From NCBI RefSeq assembly GCF_000292245.2, contig NZ_ALPT02000001.1:70221-134220 (forward strand): 64,000 bases of DNA. The letters are read 5' to 3'. Below, one piece after another: positions 8,687-17,508 of this stretch. A model generated the notes under the pieces. It saw nothing but the letters and a program-made list of their open reading frames with translations, did not search any database and was not told the DNA's origin. This stretch comes from Alkalihalobacillus alcalophilus ATCC 27647 = CGMCC 1.3604 (lineage in GTDB: Bacteria; Bacillota; Bacilli; Bacillales; Bacillaceae_D). Every line of letters begins with the position of its first letter. The stretch's first letter is position 1. The position numbers were made by a program, and so were the translations under genes.

Positions 8687-9288
8687 TACTCTCCCCACCT
8701 TTTAAACATTTCGTGCTCAACCTCAAGCCTATCCAACGTTTTTCCAACAACAAATTTAACTAAATCATCAATTGTTTCGGGCAAATGATAAAAGCCAGGC
8801 ATAGCCGGCAAAATATGAGCACCCATTTTCGTTAATGTCAGCATATTTTCCAAATGAATTTGATGAAGAGGTGTCTCTCTTGGAACGATGACAAGTTTAC
8901 GACCTTCTTTTAACATCACATCAGCTGTTCTTTCCAACAGATTTCCTGATGCCCCATGTGCAATCCCTGAAAGAGTTCCCATTGAACAAGGAATAATAAC
9001 CATACCTTCATTACGGAAAGAACCACTCGCAATAGAAGCTGCATAGTTATGTAAATGATGAACCGTTAAGTTGTGATAACCGTCTGCAAAGAGCTCAGAA
9101 AGCAATTGTTCTCGATTAGTTGTATCTAATAAAAGCTCTTCTTTGAAAACTTGCCAACCTGCCTCTGTTATAATAAGATGGACATCAAATTCTTGTCTTA
9201 ATAGTTCACGTACAAGTGTCACTCCATAAATCGCTCCACTTGCTCCTGTTATTCCAACGGTGAAAATTCTCTTTTTGTTTTGCATCAT
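8686..9288 (-). CDS. ubiX: UbiX-family flavin prenyltransferase
   Basis: Makes prenylated FMN, the cofactor of UbiD-type decarboxylases. In the futalosine pathway the UbiD-like decarboxylase that removes the ring carboxyl needs it. Visible motifs are VGITGASGAIYGVTLVREL at the N-terminus (FMN site), IIPCSMGTLSGIAHG and VPRETPLHQIHL. 200 residues. The start ATG overlaps the mqnP stop (ATGA). Because it sits between mqnP and mqnA, a role in menaquinone rather than phenolic-acid metabolism is inferred. No UbiD-like partner is in the window. Confidence 0.88.
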   Translation of the reverse strand: MMQNKKRIFTVGITGASGAIYGVTLVRELLRQEFDVHLIITEAGWQVFKEELLLDTTNREQLLSELFADGYHNLTVHHLHNYAASIASGSFRNEGMVIIPCSMGTLSGIAHGASGNLLERTADVMLKEGRKLVIVPRETPLHQIHLENMLTLTKMGAHILPAMPGFYHLPETIDDLVKFVVGKTLDRLEVEHEMFKRWGE

Positions 9289-10151
9289 AGTAATAAAACA
9301 TCTCCAATCGCAAATACGAACATTTGAATACTTAAAATTCCATTCATCGTAAAAAAGGCGACGTCTAGTCGAGACATATCATCAGCAGAAATAATCGAGT
9401 GCTCATAAATCATAATGAATCCAGCGATTATAACACCAATCAAATAGAGCCAACCTAGTGGCGTAAAAAAGTATAACGCTAAAAAAGCTAAAAAACTGAC
9501 GATATGAAACCCTTTAGCTATTTTTAGGGAGTTTGCTAATCCGAAGCGACTTGGAATGGAATACACATTGTTATCACGATCATATTCTAAATCCTGTGTG
9601 GCATAAATGACATCAAAACCAGTCGTCCACATCGCTACCGCTAAAAATAAAACAAACGCTTCCCAAGTTAGGGTTCCTGTTGCCCCAACCCAACCTCCTA
9701 ATGGAGCAATCGCTATCGTTACACCAAGAATCACATGGCAAGCCCAAGTAAAACGTTTTGTATAAGAATAAATAACCAAAAAGAAGACCGCAATTGGTAA
9801 TAAATAAACAGCCAGCATATTTAATTGAAAGGCTGCAACAAATAAAAGAGCAAATGAAGCGATAATAAAAATAATCACTTCTAGTTTAGATAATAATCCA
9901 GCTGGAATAGCTCTTGATTCCGTCCGTGGATTTTTTTTGTCAATTTGAGCATCGATGACACGATTTAACGACATCGCAGCACTTCTAGCCCCAACCATTG
10001 CCAGTGTAATCCAAATCCATTGTGAAATGGTTGGTAGAGTTCCATTCATAATCGCGCTACCAAGAACAGCTCCAAAAAAGGCAAATGGCAAAGCAAAAAC
10101 CGTATGCTCAAACTTAATCATTTCTAAGATGATTTTTAATTTTCTAATCAC
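9285..10151 (-). CDS. mqnP: UbiA-family prenyltransferase, probable MqnP
   Basis: Integral membrane enzyme expected to attach the polyprenyl chain to the aromatic ring. It has the two aspartate-rich UbiA motifs, NRVIDAQIDKKNPRT (about residue 68) and DVIYATQDLEYDRDN (about 185), and eight or nine hydrophobic segments. The long frame starts at ATG 10172 without a clear ribosome site; GTG 10151 has GGGGA 7 nt upstream and gives a compact N-terminus (MIRKLKIILEMIKFEH), so it is preferred. Genes around it (menG, ubiX, mqnA, hepS/hepT) point to the futalosine pathway rather than MenA, though MenA-like activity cannot be excluded. Confidence 0.82.
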   Translation of the reverse strand: MIRKLKIILEMIKFEHTVFALPFAFFGAVLGSAIMNGTLPTISQWIWITLAMVGARSAAMSLNRVIDAQIDKKNPRTESRAIPAGLLSKLEVIIFIIASFALLFVAAFQLNMLAVYLLPIAVFFLVIYSYTKRFTWACHVILGVTIAIAPLGGWVGATGTLTWEAFVLFLAVAMWTTGFDVIYATQDLEYDRDNNVYSIPSRFGLANSLKIAKGFHIVSFLAFLALYFFTPLGWLYLIGVIIAGFIMIYEHSIISADDMSRLDVAFFTMNGILSIQMFVFAIGDVLLL

Positions 10152-10172
10152 TTTTTTATCCCCAATTCTCAT

Positions 10173-10883
10173 TTACTCAGACGGTTTAATACCGAGATGC
10201 ATAGCTGCAACTCCACCGGTAAACGCTTTAACTTCAACCGGTTTAAACCCTACATCAAAAAACATCTGCTTTAATTGTTCACGCCCTGGAAAATTTTTAG
10301 TTGATTCGTTTAACCAAGAATATTCTTGATAACTTTTCGCAAACAATTTCCCGAAAACCGGCATTATATAGCCAAAATAAAAAAAGTACAATTGCTTAAA
10401 CCCTGGTATTGTCGGTTGTGAAGTTTCTAAACAAACGACCTTCCCTCCTGGCTTAACCACTCGATACATTTCTTTAAGCACTTGAGTGTAGTCTGGTACA
10501 TTTCGCAAACCAAAACCAATCGTCACATAATCAAATTGATTATCTTCATACGGCAGTTCCATCGCATTACCGTGAACTAAATTGACTTGCTTTAGTTTTA
10601 GGTTGTCCACTTTTTCTTGACCGACTTTTAACATATTTTGACTAAAATCTAATCCTTCAACATGTCCAGTTGAACCAACAGCTTGAGCGAGTGCAATCGT
10701 CCAATCACCCGTTCCACAACAAACATCTAAAGCCTGTTGCCCCCTTTGGACATCCATTTTCTTCATCGTGCTTTTTCGCCATGATTTATGACGTTGAAAG
10801 CTAATCACAGAATTCATGACATCGTAGCGTTTATAAATTGATTCAAAAACTTGATGCACGCGCTCTTCTTTTGACTGTGTCAT
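10173..10883 (-). CDS. menG: Demethylmenaquinone methyltransferase
   Basis: SAM-dependent C-methylation, the final step of menaquinone synthesis (UbiE/MenG family). Motifs: ALDVCCGTGDWTIALA for SAM, YVTIGFGLRNVPDY and the UbiE signature VVKPGGKVVCLETSQP. Near the C-terminus is NESTKNFPGREQLKQM. 236 residues from ATG 10883, which has GAAGG 9 nt upstream; the GTG at 10892 lies too close to that site. It starts 5 nt after the hepS stop, the conserved hepS-menG pairing of bacilli. Confidence 0.94.
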   Translation of the reverse strand: MTQSKEERVHQVFESIYKRYDVMNSVISFQRHKSWRKSTMKKMDVQRGQQALDVCCGTGDWTIALAQAVGSTGHVEGLDFSQNMLKVGQEKVDNLKLKQVNLVHGNAMELPYEDNQFDYVTIGFGLRNVPDYTQVLKEMYRVVKPGGKVVCLETSQPTIPGFKQLYFFYFGYIMPVFGKLFAKSYQEYSWLNESTKNFPGREQLKQMFFDVGFKPVEVKAFTGGVAAMHLGIKPSE

Positions 10884-10888
10884 TTTAT

Positions 10889-11683
10889 TCACCCTTCTTC
10901 TGCAATTTTCTTCGGACTAACGGTTACTTGTAAAATCCCTTCTAACCTTGTCACAATAATTCGTTCAACTGTAGCCATGGATTGACTCATTTGAAGAATT
11001 TTATCTTTTAAGACCTCGACTTTTTCTTCGAGTATCATTAAATCTTCCGCATCGTTTGGATGCTCTGATAACAAGGATTGAATGATCGCATGTCTTTTTC
11101 CATTCTTCCAAGCTTTTTGTTCAATTAAAAGCCTTTTCAACAAAAAGAACTCTTTAAACAAGCTCAGCCATTGCCGTTCCTCAAAATGTTCGGCAATGTT
11201 TTGTAGTAGTTTCGATTCAACTGAGATGACTTCATTTTCTATCTTTTTATACCCTTTTAATGCAGCTGAATTTTTATAAAGATTCATTTTGCACTCATTT
11301 ATTTCTTGAATGGAGCGACTAAAAATGCGGATCATCGGAACATTTTGAGCTTTAGCTAGTAAATAATAATAGAGACTACTGTAATAATCTCCTGCTAAAA
11401 CAGTAAGTTGCCGTTCCTTTATCACTACATCTGATTTTATTTTATGGAGAGTCACATCCTCATGTACATCTAAGGCCGCTTGTAATAGCACAGCCGACAA
11501 GATAATCGTCTTCACGTCTTTATTAGGAAGATGGCCAGATAACATGGCATATAAAAAAATAATCTTATCTTCATCTATCATGGGACCCTCAATATGGTGC
11601 TCCAAATATGTATGCTTAGTTAAATCATTAAAGCTCTCTTTTATGTCAATCAAAATCTCATTTAGCTCTTTTTTACTAACCAT
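10889..11683 (-). CDS. hepS: Heptaprenyl diphosphate synthase component I (HepS)
   Basis: Small non-catalytic subunit that pairs with HepT and sets the product length. The 264-residue all-helical protein contains LSAVLLQAALDVHEDVTLHK and LAGDYYSSLYYYLLA, conserved in HepS, including the short DYYS motif. The ATG at 11683 follows TTGGGGGA with 6-nt spacing. It heads the menaquinone block; mtrB and folE lie upstream, so the order mtrA-mtrB-hepS-menG-...-hepT matches B. subtilis apart from the inserted futalosine genes. Confidence 0.88.
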   Translation of the reverse strand: MVSKKELNEILIDIKESFNDLTKHTYLEHHIEGPMIDEDKIIFLYAMLSGHLPNKDVKTIILSAVLLQAALDVHEDVTLHKIKSDVVIKERQLTVLAGDYYSSLYYYLLAKAQNVPMIRIFSRSIQEINECKMNLYKNSAALKGYKKIENEVISVESKLLQNIAEHFEERQWLSLFKEFFLLKRLLIEQKAWKNGKRHAIIQSLLSEHPNDAEDLMILEEKVEVLKDKILQMSQSMATVERIIVTRLEGILQVTVSPKKIAEEG

Positions 11684-11943
11684 CAATAGTCCCCCAAATC
11701 ACTTACCAACTTTACAGATCATCCGACCATTTCCAATTTAATGGACAATTTATAAACCGCATATTATTATAGCATAATTTTAATGGTCGGACTAATAAAA
11801 TCAACCTTCTACTAACCATTCGGTATCTGCAAACCCTCTTACTTGACTGAAATGAATAAGGCCATTAAAAAGGCAGGCGAACTCGTTCTTTTACGTCGTC
11901 TATTCATATGACTAGCAAAAACTTGAACTTGAACAAAATAGAA

Positions 11944-11965
11944 AAAAGCAGGAAATCCCGCTTTT
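11944..11965 (-). terminator. Terminator overlapping the mtrB stop
   Basis: Stem AAAAGCAGG/CCCGCTTTT (11944-11952 with 11957-11965) with an AAAT loop, one G-U pair, and T run on the minus strand. It separates folE-mtrB from hepS. Confidence 0.75.
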
Positions 11966-12182
11966 ATTCTTCTGTATCAATTGTCCCATGTACGGTTTGG
12001 ATTACAGCTTTACCTCTAATTTTTATCGCAGAAGTGTGTTCAGTAAACTGAGCGATCATAACCTCACCTTTATCAAGCTTTTCAGAATGATGAAAACGAG
12101 TATCTGACCCACGTGTTAAACCGATGACATTTACTCCATTTTCTTTGGCTTTAATGACTATGCTCTCATTTTGATTACCCAT
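11964..12182 (-). CDS. mtrB: Tryptophan RNA-binding attenuation protein TRAP
   Basis: Forms an 11-subunit ring that, with tryptophan bound, wraps GAG/UAG-repeat RNA and ends transcription of trp genes. The 72-residue protein keeps the TRAP core: VIGLTRGSDTRFHHSEKLDKGEV, with the RNA-contacting lysine and arginine region (HTSAIKIRGKA), and the tryptophan-pocket segments RGSDT and AQFTEHTS. The N-terminus (MGNQNESIVIKAKENGVNVIG) differs slightly from B. subtilis. ATG 12182 follows GGAGAG. It lies 24 nt after folE, the mtrAB operon, and its expected target, the trp leader, is at 2.2-2.5 kb. Confidence 0.95.
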   Translation of the reverse strand: MGNQNESIVIKAKENGVNVIGLTRGSDTRFHHSEKLDKGEVMIAQFTEHTSAIKIRGKAVIQTVHGTIDTEE

Positions 12183-12206
12183 AACTTCGCTCTCCTTTAT
12201 CTACAC

Positions 12207-12773
12207 TCAACTTTTAATAAAACCTAATACCTCAGCTCTTAATGATGCATCTTCTGCATATTTTCCACGTACAGCAGTGGTAATCGTTTTCGCTCCTGGT
12301 TTTTTCACACCTCGCATCGTCATACACATATGCTCTGCTTCGACGACAACAATAACTCCATGTGGGTCAAGTGATTCAACAACGGAATCTGCAATCGTTG
12401 CTGTAATTCGTTCTTGTAATTGCGGCCTTTTGGCAACCGCTTCAACCGCTCTTGCTAACTTACTTAAACCCGTTACTTTTCCACCTCTTGGAATATATCC
12501 AACATGTGCATGTCCAAAAAACGGAACAAGATGATGTTCACACATAGAAAAGAAAGGAATGTCCTTAACAAGCACTAATTCCTCATGATCTTCTCCAAAT
12601 ACAGTTTGGAAATGCTCCTTAGGGTCTTGATTTAATCCTTGAAATACTTCTGCATACATTTTTGCTACTCTTTTTGGTGTATCCTCTAAACCTTCACGAC
12701 TTGGATCTTCACCAATGGCTTCCAAAATCATCGTGACTGCTTGTTGAATTTTTTTATGATCTACTGATTGCAA
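12207..12773 (-). CDS. folE: GTP cyclohydrolase I (FolE/MtrA)
   Basis: Converts GTP to dihydroneopterin triphosphate, opening folate synthesis. Motifs: EGLEDTPKRVAKMYAEVF, zinc and active-site SMCEHHLVPFFGHAHVGYIP, KVTGLSKLARAVEAVAKRPQ and VVVEAEHMCMTMRGVKKPG with the second zinc cysteine. The open frame reaches 12788, but the GGAGG site lies inside that extension. The TTG at 12773, 8 nt after it, gives a 188-residue protein that lines up with B. subtilis FolE from residue 1. First gene of the folE-mtrB pair. Confidence 0.95.
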   Translation of the reverse strand: MQSVDHKKIQQAVTMILEAIGEDPSREGLEDTPKRVAKMYAEVFQGLNQDPKEHFQTVFGEDHEELVLVKDIPFFSMCEHHLVPFFGHAHVGYIPRGGKVTGLSKLARAVEAVAKRPQLQERITATIADSVVESLDPHGVIVVVEAEHMCMTMRGVKKPGAKTITTAVRGKYAEDASLRAEVLGFIKS

Positions 12774-12854
12774 CGTCTTTGCCTCCAATTATCCTTTTCT
12801 TGTCATAAAGGATGACATACTTAAATATTAGCACATTCTTTTCAAAAAAGGCAA

Positions 12855-12886
12855 AGAGGAATTCCTTTCTAACTAGGAATTCCTCT
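12855..12886 (-). terminator. Terminator downstream of spoIVA
   Basis: Perfect 12-bp stem AGAGGAATTCCT/AGGAATTCCTCT (12855-12866 with 12875-12886) followed on the minus strand by TTTGCC and a T run. It fills most of the short gap between spoIVA and folE. Confidence 0.75.
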
Positions 12887-12924
12887 AAATTTATGTTTAT
12901 TTTTGTCAAAGGATGTCACAACGA

Positions 12925-14403
12925 TTATAAAATAATCGCAATTAATCCACCTGAGCCTTCATTAATGATTCGCTCTAATGTTTCTTTTAATTTGTAGCGA
13001 GCGTTTTCAGGCATTAACGATAGTTTCGCTGAAATCCCTTCCCTCACAATGGAATTAAGCGAGCGTCCAAAAATGTCAGAGTTCCAAATCGATAATGGAT
13101 TTTCCTCAAAGTCTTGCATTAAGTAACGGACAAGTTCTTCACTCTGTTTTTCCGTTCCTATAATTGGAGCAAATTCTGACTCGACATCCACTTTAATCAT
13201 ATGAATCGAAGGTGCGACAGCTTTTAAACGAACACCGAAACGAGCACCTTGGCGGATAATTTCTGGCTCATCTAAACTCATATCTGATAAAGCTGGAGCC
13301 GCAATTCCATATCCGGTTTGTTTCACCATTCTTAATGCATCAGACACTTGATCATATTCAGATTTAGCATGGGCAAATTCTTGCATTAATTGCAAGAGAT
13401 GATCTTTCCCTCTAATTTCAACACCAACGACTTCTTTTAACACTTGATCATACAAGTCATCTGGAGCAAATAAATCAATTTCTGCAATTCCCTGCCCCAT
13501 CTCAATTCCTGCTAATCTTGCATCATCAATAAATTCATACTCGGCAAATTGGCCAACGACACGGTCTACATCACGTAAACGTTTAATATCATTAACTGTC
13601 TCACGTACAGATTCTTCGTAACTCTGTCTTAACCAATGCTCTTCATTTAAGACCATCACCCAGCTTGGTAAGTTAACATTGACTTCATGCACAGGGAATT
13701 CAAATAACACTTCTCTTAATACATTGTTAATGTCCTGATCCGTCATACTTTCAATACTCATCGCTAAAACAGGAATGTCATGCTCCTCTGCTAACTCGCG
13801 ACGGAGCTTATCTGTATCCGGATGATAAGGACGTACACTGTTGACAATCATGATAAATGGTTTTCCTACTTCTTTTAATTCCTCAATCACTCTTGTTTCT
13901 GATTCAATATAATCATAACGTGGAATGTCACCAATTGATCCATCTGTCGTCACAACGACACCTAAAGTAGAGTGCTCTTGAATGACCTTCCGCGTTCCAA
14001 TTTCAGCCGCTTCTTGAAAAGGAATAGGCTCCTCATACCATGGTGTATTGATCATTCGTGGTCCATTTTCGTCTTCATACCCTTTCGCTCCAGGTACCGC
14101 ATAACCTACACAATCCACTAAACGTATGTTTACATCTAATCCTTCATCGACATGAATAGAAACAGCTTGATTTGGTACAAACTTTGGCTCGGTTGTCATA
14201 ATCGTTTTACCAGCGGCACTTTGAGGTAATTCATCTTGTGCTCGTACTTTTTCTGACTCATTAGGAATGTTCGGGAGTACGACGAGCTCCATGAATTTTT
14301 TTATAAAAGTCGATTTCCCCGTACGAACCGCACCTACTACCCCAAGATAGATATCACCGCCTGTTCTTTCAGCAATATCTTTGAAAATGTCAATCTTTTC
14401 CAC
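12925..14403 (-). CDS. spoIVA: Stage IV sporulation protein A, spore coat ATPase
   Basis: Polymerises on the outer forespore membrane as the base layer of the spore coat, driven by ATP hydrolysis. The Walker A loop GAVRTGKST is at residues 24-32, followed by TTEPKFVPNQAVSI and RLVDCVGYAVPGAKGYED (Walker B region); the middle and C-terminal domains and the conserved end (NEGSGGLIAIIL) are complete. 492 residues, identical to the usual size. GTG start at 14403 behind GGGAGGGGA. Probably mother-cell (sigma E) expressed, as in relatives; I could not define that promoter confidently. Confidence 0.97.
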   Translation of the reverse strand: MEKIDIFKDIAERTGGDIYLGVVGAVRTGKSTFIKKFMELVVLPNIPNESEKVRAQDELPQSAAGKTIMTTEPKFVPNQAVSIHVDEGLDVNIRLVDCVGYAVPGAKGYEDENGPRMINTPWYEEPIPFQEAAEIGTRKVIQEHSTLGVVVTTDGSIGDIPRYDYIESETRVIEELKEVGKPFIMIVNSVRPYHPDTDKLRRELAEEHDIPVLAMSIESMTDQDINNVLREVLFEFPVHEVNVNLPSWVMVLNEEHWLRQSYEESVRETVNDIKRLRDVDRVVGQFAEYEFIDDARLAGIEMGQGIAEIDLFAPDDLYDQVLKEVVGVEIRGKDHLLQLMQEFAHAKSEYDQVSDALRMVKQTGYGIAAPALSDMSLDEPEIIRQGARFGVRLKAVAPSIHMIKVDVESEFAPIIGTEKQSEELVRYLMQDFEENPLSIWNSDIFGRSLNSIVREGISAKLSLMPENARYKLKETLERIINEGSGGLIAIIL

Positions 14404-14625
14404 TTGATCCCCTCCCGATCATGTAAGGATTTGAAATTTATCGATTCCGTTAAAATCTTAGGACACTATCATTCATATGATGTTGTCCCATGACTTATGA
14501 CAAATGATTGAATCGAATCCTTTCATTACTGCTACCGAGAAGGGGATGCCCTTCAGATACAGAGTACTTCGACATTTCACAAGAAAAAAATCAAGCAAAA
14601 TGAGTAAGCCACTTGTATCCTTCAA

Positions 14626-14671
14626 CAAAAAAAGCCCCTTCCAATCCTATATATATCAATTGGTAAGAGGC
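14626..14671 (-). terminator. Terminator downstream of the yphF-like gene
   Basis: On the minus strand 14671-14634 folds into a 12-bp stem with one bulge and a 13-nt AT-rich loop, followed by seven T. The 322-base gap 14404-14725 contains this and otherwise no gene I can support. Confidence 0.85.
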
Positions 14672-14725
14672 AATAGACCATTTTTTTATAAAAACGATTA
14701 AAATTCTATCTACTTTTTGTTAAAT

Positions 14726-15451
14726 CTATTTTTCTAAACTCATATCATATTGTGGTTCACCGTTCTCATCCAATGTATAAGCTACAGAACGAGTCGGAAC
14801 AAAGTAAGTGTTTTCTAAAAGGATGGGACGAATATCTTCCCCCTCTTGGAAATCATGTTCATATTCTTGCAATGCCATATTTAAATCAATTCGATAGTCA
14901 ATCACAACTTCCCCATCATTTGTTAAAAGCAAAGGCAAAAACGTTTCATAATAGGGGCTTTTAACATAAGGTTCACTTGAATACCCTAGCTCTTCATAAT
15001 CAAGTTTAAATAAACCGTGATCTAACACTTCAGCAACAGGAGCATACGAATGTTTACGAATATGTTCATTGACCCTTGTATATAATCGTTGAATTTCATT
15101 TATGGAAGTTAAATCAACGACGCGAACTTGCAAACTATCTTCAACATCCCATAACACATATTGAAAAACACCACCGTTTTCCAAAGCCGTTCCAGGTGCT
15201 TGCTGTAAATAGCGTGGAACTAATTGATTAAAATCAACAACATAGCGATGGTATAAAGGTGTGTTTTCCTCAAAAGTCCTAATTGGCAATACACCTGTAT
15301 CTTCTTGAAAATTCTCAACTGCAACTCGCACCGATTCTAATTGATCCGGATACGCGATCTGATTCTCCACTCTATTTTCCTCTGGATAAAAACATCCAGC
15401 CAAATATGTAGTTAATAATAGAACCGTTGTGAGAAAAAATATTTTTTTCAT
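14726..15451 (-). CDS. yphF: YphF-like lipoprotein
   Basis: Predicted exported lipoprotein of unknown function. The N-terminus MKKIFFLTTVLLLTTYLAGC ends in a lipobox (LAGC, Cys20), after which a roughly 220-residue extracytoplasmic domain contains VRVAVENFQEDTGVLPI and PYYETFLPLLLTNDGEVVIDY. Position (directly upstream of spoIVA, downstream of the DUF2768 gene) matches B. subtilis yphE-yphF-spoIVA, which is the main basis for the name. 241 residues. It has its own terminator, so it ends a short transcript. Confidence 0.75.
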   Translation of the reverse strand: MKKIFFLTTVLLLTTYLAGCFYPEENRVENQIAYPDQLESVRVAVENFQEDTGVLPIRTFEENTPLYHRYVVDFNQLVPRYLQQAPGTALENGGVFQYVLWDVEDSLQVRVVDLTSINEIQRLYTRVNEHIRKHSYAPVAEVLDHGLFKLDYEELGYSSEPYVKSPYYETFLPLLLTNDGEVVIDYRIDLNMALQEYEHDFQEGEDIRPILLENTYFVPTRSVAYTLDENGEPQYDMSLEK

Positions 15452-15491
15452 CGTAAACTTCTACCTCATTTCATTTATTTCCAAACTTCAT

Positions 15492-15698
15492 TTAATTAGC
15501 TACAGCTGTCGGTCCACCAGCTACAACAATAAAGACGATTAACCCTGCAACACATAAACAAATAAACGAAATTGTTAAAACAACTTTTTGTAGGAAACCT
15601 TTTAATTTTGTCCGGCTAATTAAAGCCGTCACAACCGATACAAACATTAAAAACATCGCAAAAAAGGAGACATACATACTTAACATCGCTTGAGACAT
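15492..15698 (-). CDS. yphE: YphE-like DUF2768 membrane protein
   Basis: Small membrane protein (68 residues) with two hydrophobic segments, about residues 5-27 and 38-62, separated by the basic stretch SRTKLKGFLQK. Length, topology and position match the B. subtilis YphE (DUF2768) family between gpsA and yphF. ATG 15698 follows an AGGAGG site. Function unknown; linkage to spoIVA suggests, but does not prove, a sporulation role. Confidence 0.75.
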   Translation of the reverse strand: MSQAMLSMYVSFFAMFLMFVSVVTALISRTKLKGFLQKVVLTISFICLCVAGLIVFIVVAGGPTAVAN

Positions 15699-15833
15699 AA
15701 TGCCAAACCTCCTAAACCTTCAAAATCTACCTTATAAATTATAGCATACAAACGAGTATAAAGTTAAAATGATCACAACGCTAGTCCACAATCAATTACG
15801 ACAATTTTGTGAAATGCGGCTAATTTTCTCCCC

Positions 15834-15875
15834 AAACAAAAAAAGGTTGAAGAAGCGGGGGCACACTTCTTCAAC
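15834..15875 (-). terminator. Terminator downstream of the SpoVIF gene
   Basis: Perfect 10-bp stem GTTGAAGAAG/CTTCTTCAAC (15846-15855 with 15866-15875); on the minus strand it is followed by CC and seven T. It lies 105 nt past the stop. Confidence 0.8.
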
Positions 15876-15979
15876 TTAACTAAACCCTTCGAAAACAAAG
15901 CCCTATTTATAATGTTCGTTCTATAAAGTATATGCAACCACTTACTAGTTGCGTTCAACATACGCCTAAGAACTTGAAC

Positions 15980-16246
15980 CTATTTTTTATTGAACATTTT
16001 GGCAAGAGAAGCAAAATCAGCAGGAACATTATTTTTTAAAATGGCTTGCACTAGCTGGTCTTCTTTTTCTTTTGATACAGGCTTATTAGCAATCTTTGAA
16101 ACTTGGGCGATTAATTGACGAACAGTCGCTTCATCTTGAAGATTAGCTTGACTTACTGAATTGGCTAATTTCAATAATTGATCAGGTCTTACATTCGTTT
16201 TCTTTTGGACATTATCCATAAACGAATGGTCGTTTTTTTCATGCAT
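15980..16246 (-). CDS. Stage VI sporulation protein F-like
   Basis: Small soluble protein (88 residues) resembling the SpoVIF family: LLKLANSVSQANLQDEATVR, the acidic-basic VSKIANKPVSKEKEDQLVQ and C-terminal NNVPADFASLAKMF. B. subtilis SpoVIF affects spore coat assembly. The longer frame (16279) is rejected, because ATG 16246 follows GGAGG with suitable spacing (MHEKNDHSFM). It lies just downstream of gpsA and has its own terminator. Confidence 0.75.
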   Translation of the reverse strand: MHEKNDHSFMDNVQKKTNVRPDQLLKLANSVSQANLQDEATVRQLIAQVSKIANKPVSKEKEDQLVQAILKNNVPADFASLAKMFNKK

Positions 16247-16327
16247 CGGTGCGACCTCCTTCATACATAGTTTCAACATATCCTATGCGAATAACTAAAA
16301 GAGGTGCACATCCGAATCAGAAGAAGC

Positions 16328-17371
16328 CTAATAATCACTTTCCTTAAGAGAATAATTTGTCAATTCTTCCACCTCATGCTTCTTAAGACGCCCCATTAAT
16401 TCCTCTGCTGCTTCTTGTGGAGTCGTTTCTTCAAATAAGACTTTATATAATGCTGTCGTAATCGGCATTTCGATTCCTAACTCTAAGGCAAGCTCATACG
16501 TTGCCTTTGTTGTTCGAACCCCTTCCACAACCATGCCCATTTTTTCTAATACTTCATCCAATGTTAAACCCTGACCTAACATATGACCTGCACGCCAATT
16601 ACGTGAATGGACACTTGTACATGTCACAATTAAATCACCAAGTCCTGATAATCCAGAAAAAGTTAATGGCTCGGCACCTAACTTCACACCTAACCTCGCC
16701 ATTTCAGCTAAACCACGGGTCATAATTGCTGCTTTCGTATTATCACCAAGCCCTAATCCATTTGTCAGCCCACAAGCCAAAGCGATAATATTTTTAATCG
16801 CACCACCTAGTTCAACTCCGATTAAATCAGGATTTGTATACACACGGAAATGTTGATTAATAAATAAATCTTGGACTTTTTCTGCAGCCTCAATATTATT
16901 AGATGAACTCGTAACCGTTGTCGGTTGGCGTAAGCTCACTTCTTCAGCATGACTAGGCCCTGATAAAACAACAACATCTCCAAGCAGCTCTGAACCAGCA
17001 AATTCCTCTTCGATCATTTCTGAAATGCGTTTATGAGTGCCAGGCTCAATCCCTTTACTCGCATGAATAATCGTTGCTTTTGTATCCATAATTCCCTTTA
17101 AATTGTTAATCGTTTCACGAATCGCTTTCGTTGGGACAACGATTAAAATATTGCTTACACCACTAACAGCTTCTTTTAAATCGGTTGTGCCTTTAATGGA
17201 ATGAGGCAATTCAATATTTGGTAAATACTTCTCATTAGTGTGCTTAAGATTAATTTCATTTATTTGGTCTTCTCTTCTCGCCCAAATGGTTACGTCATGA
17301 TTATTGTCTGCAAGTACTAAGGCAAGGGCACTACCCCAACTACCCGCACCGATAACAGCAACTTTTGACAC
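16328..17371 (-). CDS. gpsA: Glycerol-3-phosphate dehydrogenase [NAD(P)+]
   Basis: Reduces dihydroxyacetone phosphate to sn-glycerol 3-phosphate for phospholipid synthesis. The NAD-binding motif VIGAGSWGSALA is at the N-terminus; the catalytic lysine region is VELGGAIKNIIALACG and the substrate region is FSGLSGLGDLIVTCTS with SRNWRAGHMLGQG. 347 residues, normal. It lies next to plsY, whose substrate is the G3P made here, and close to plsC, so three phospholipid-precursor genes are in this neighbourhood. Confidence 0.96.
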   Translation of the reverse strand: MSKVAVIGAGSWGSALALVLADNNHDVTIWARREDQINEINLKHTNEKYLPNIELPHSIKGTTDLKEAVSGVSNILIVVPTKAIRETINNLKGIMDTKATIIHASKGIEPGTHKRISEMIEEEFAGSELLGDVVVLSGPSHAEEVSLRQPTTVTSSSNNIEAAEKVQDLFINQHFRVYTNPDLIGVELGGAIKNIIALACGLTNGLGLGDNTKAAIMTRGLAEMARLGVKLGAEPLTFSGLSGLGDLIVTCTSVHSRNWRAGHMLGQGLTLDEVLEKMGMVVEGVRTTKATYELALELGIEMPITTALYKVLFEETTPQEAAEELMGRLKKHEVEELTNYSLKESDY

Positions 17372-17508
17372 ATCATCAGCTCCAATCCAAATCTTTTAAA
17401 TGACTTATTTTATTAATTTGTGCACTTCTGCTAACAGGAATTAATTTTGACCTAACGAGCCTCTATCAATCCCCTAAAAAGGCGGTTGTTCAAACATTGA
17501 ATGATTAT

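Noticed and set aside
15773..15961. 62-residue minus-strand ORF between DUF2768 and SpoVIF genes
   Set aside because: Runs through the SpoVIF-gene terminator hairpin, no ribosome site, no family resemblance.
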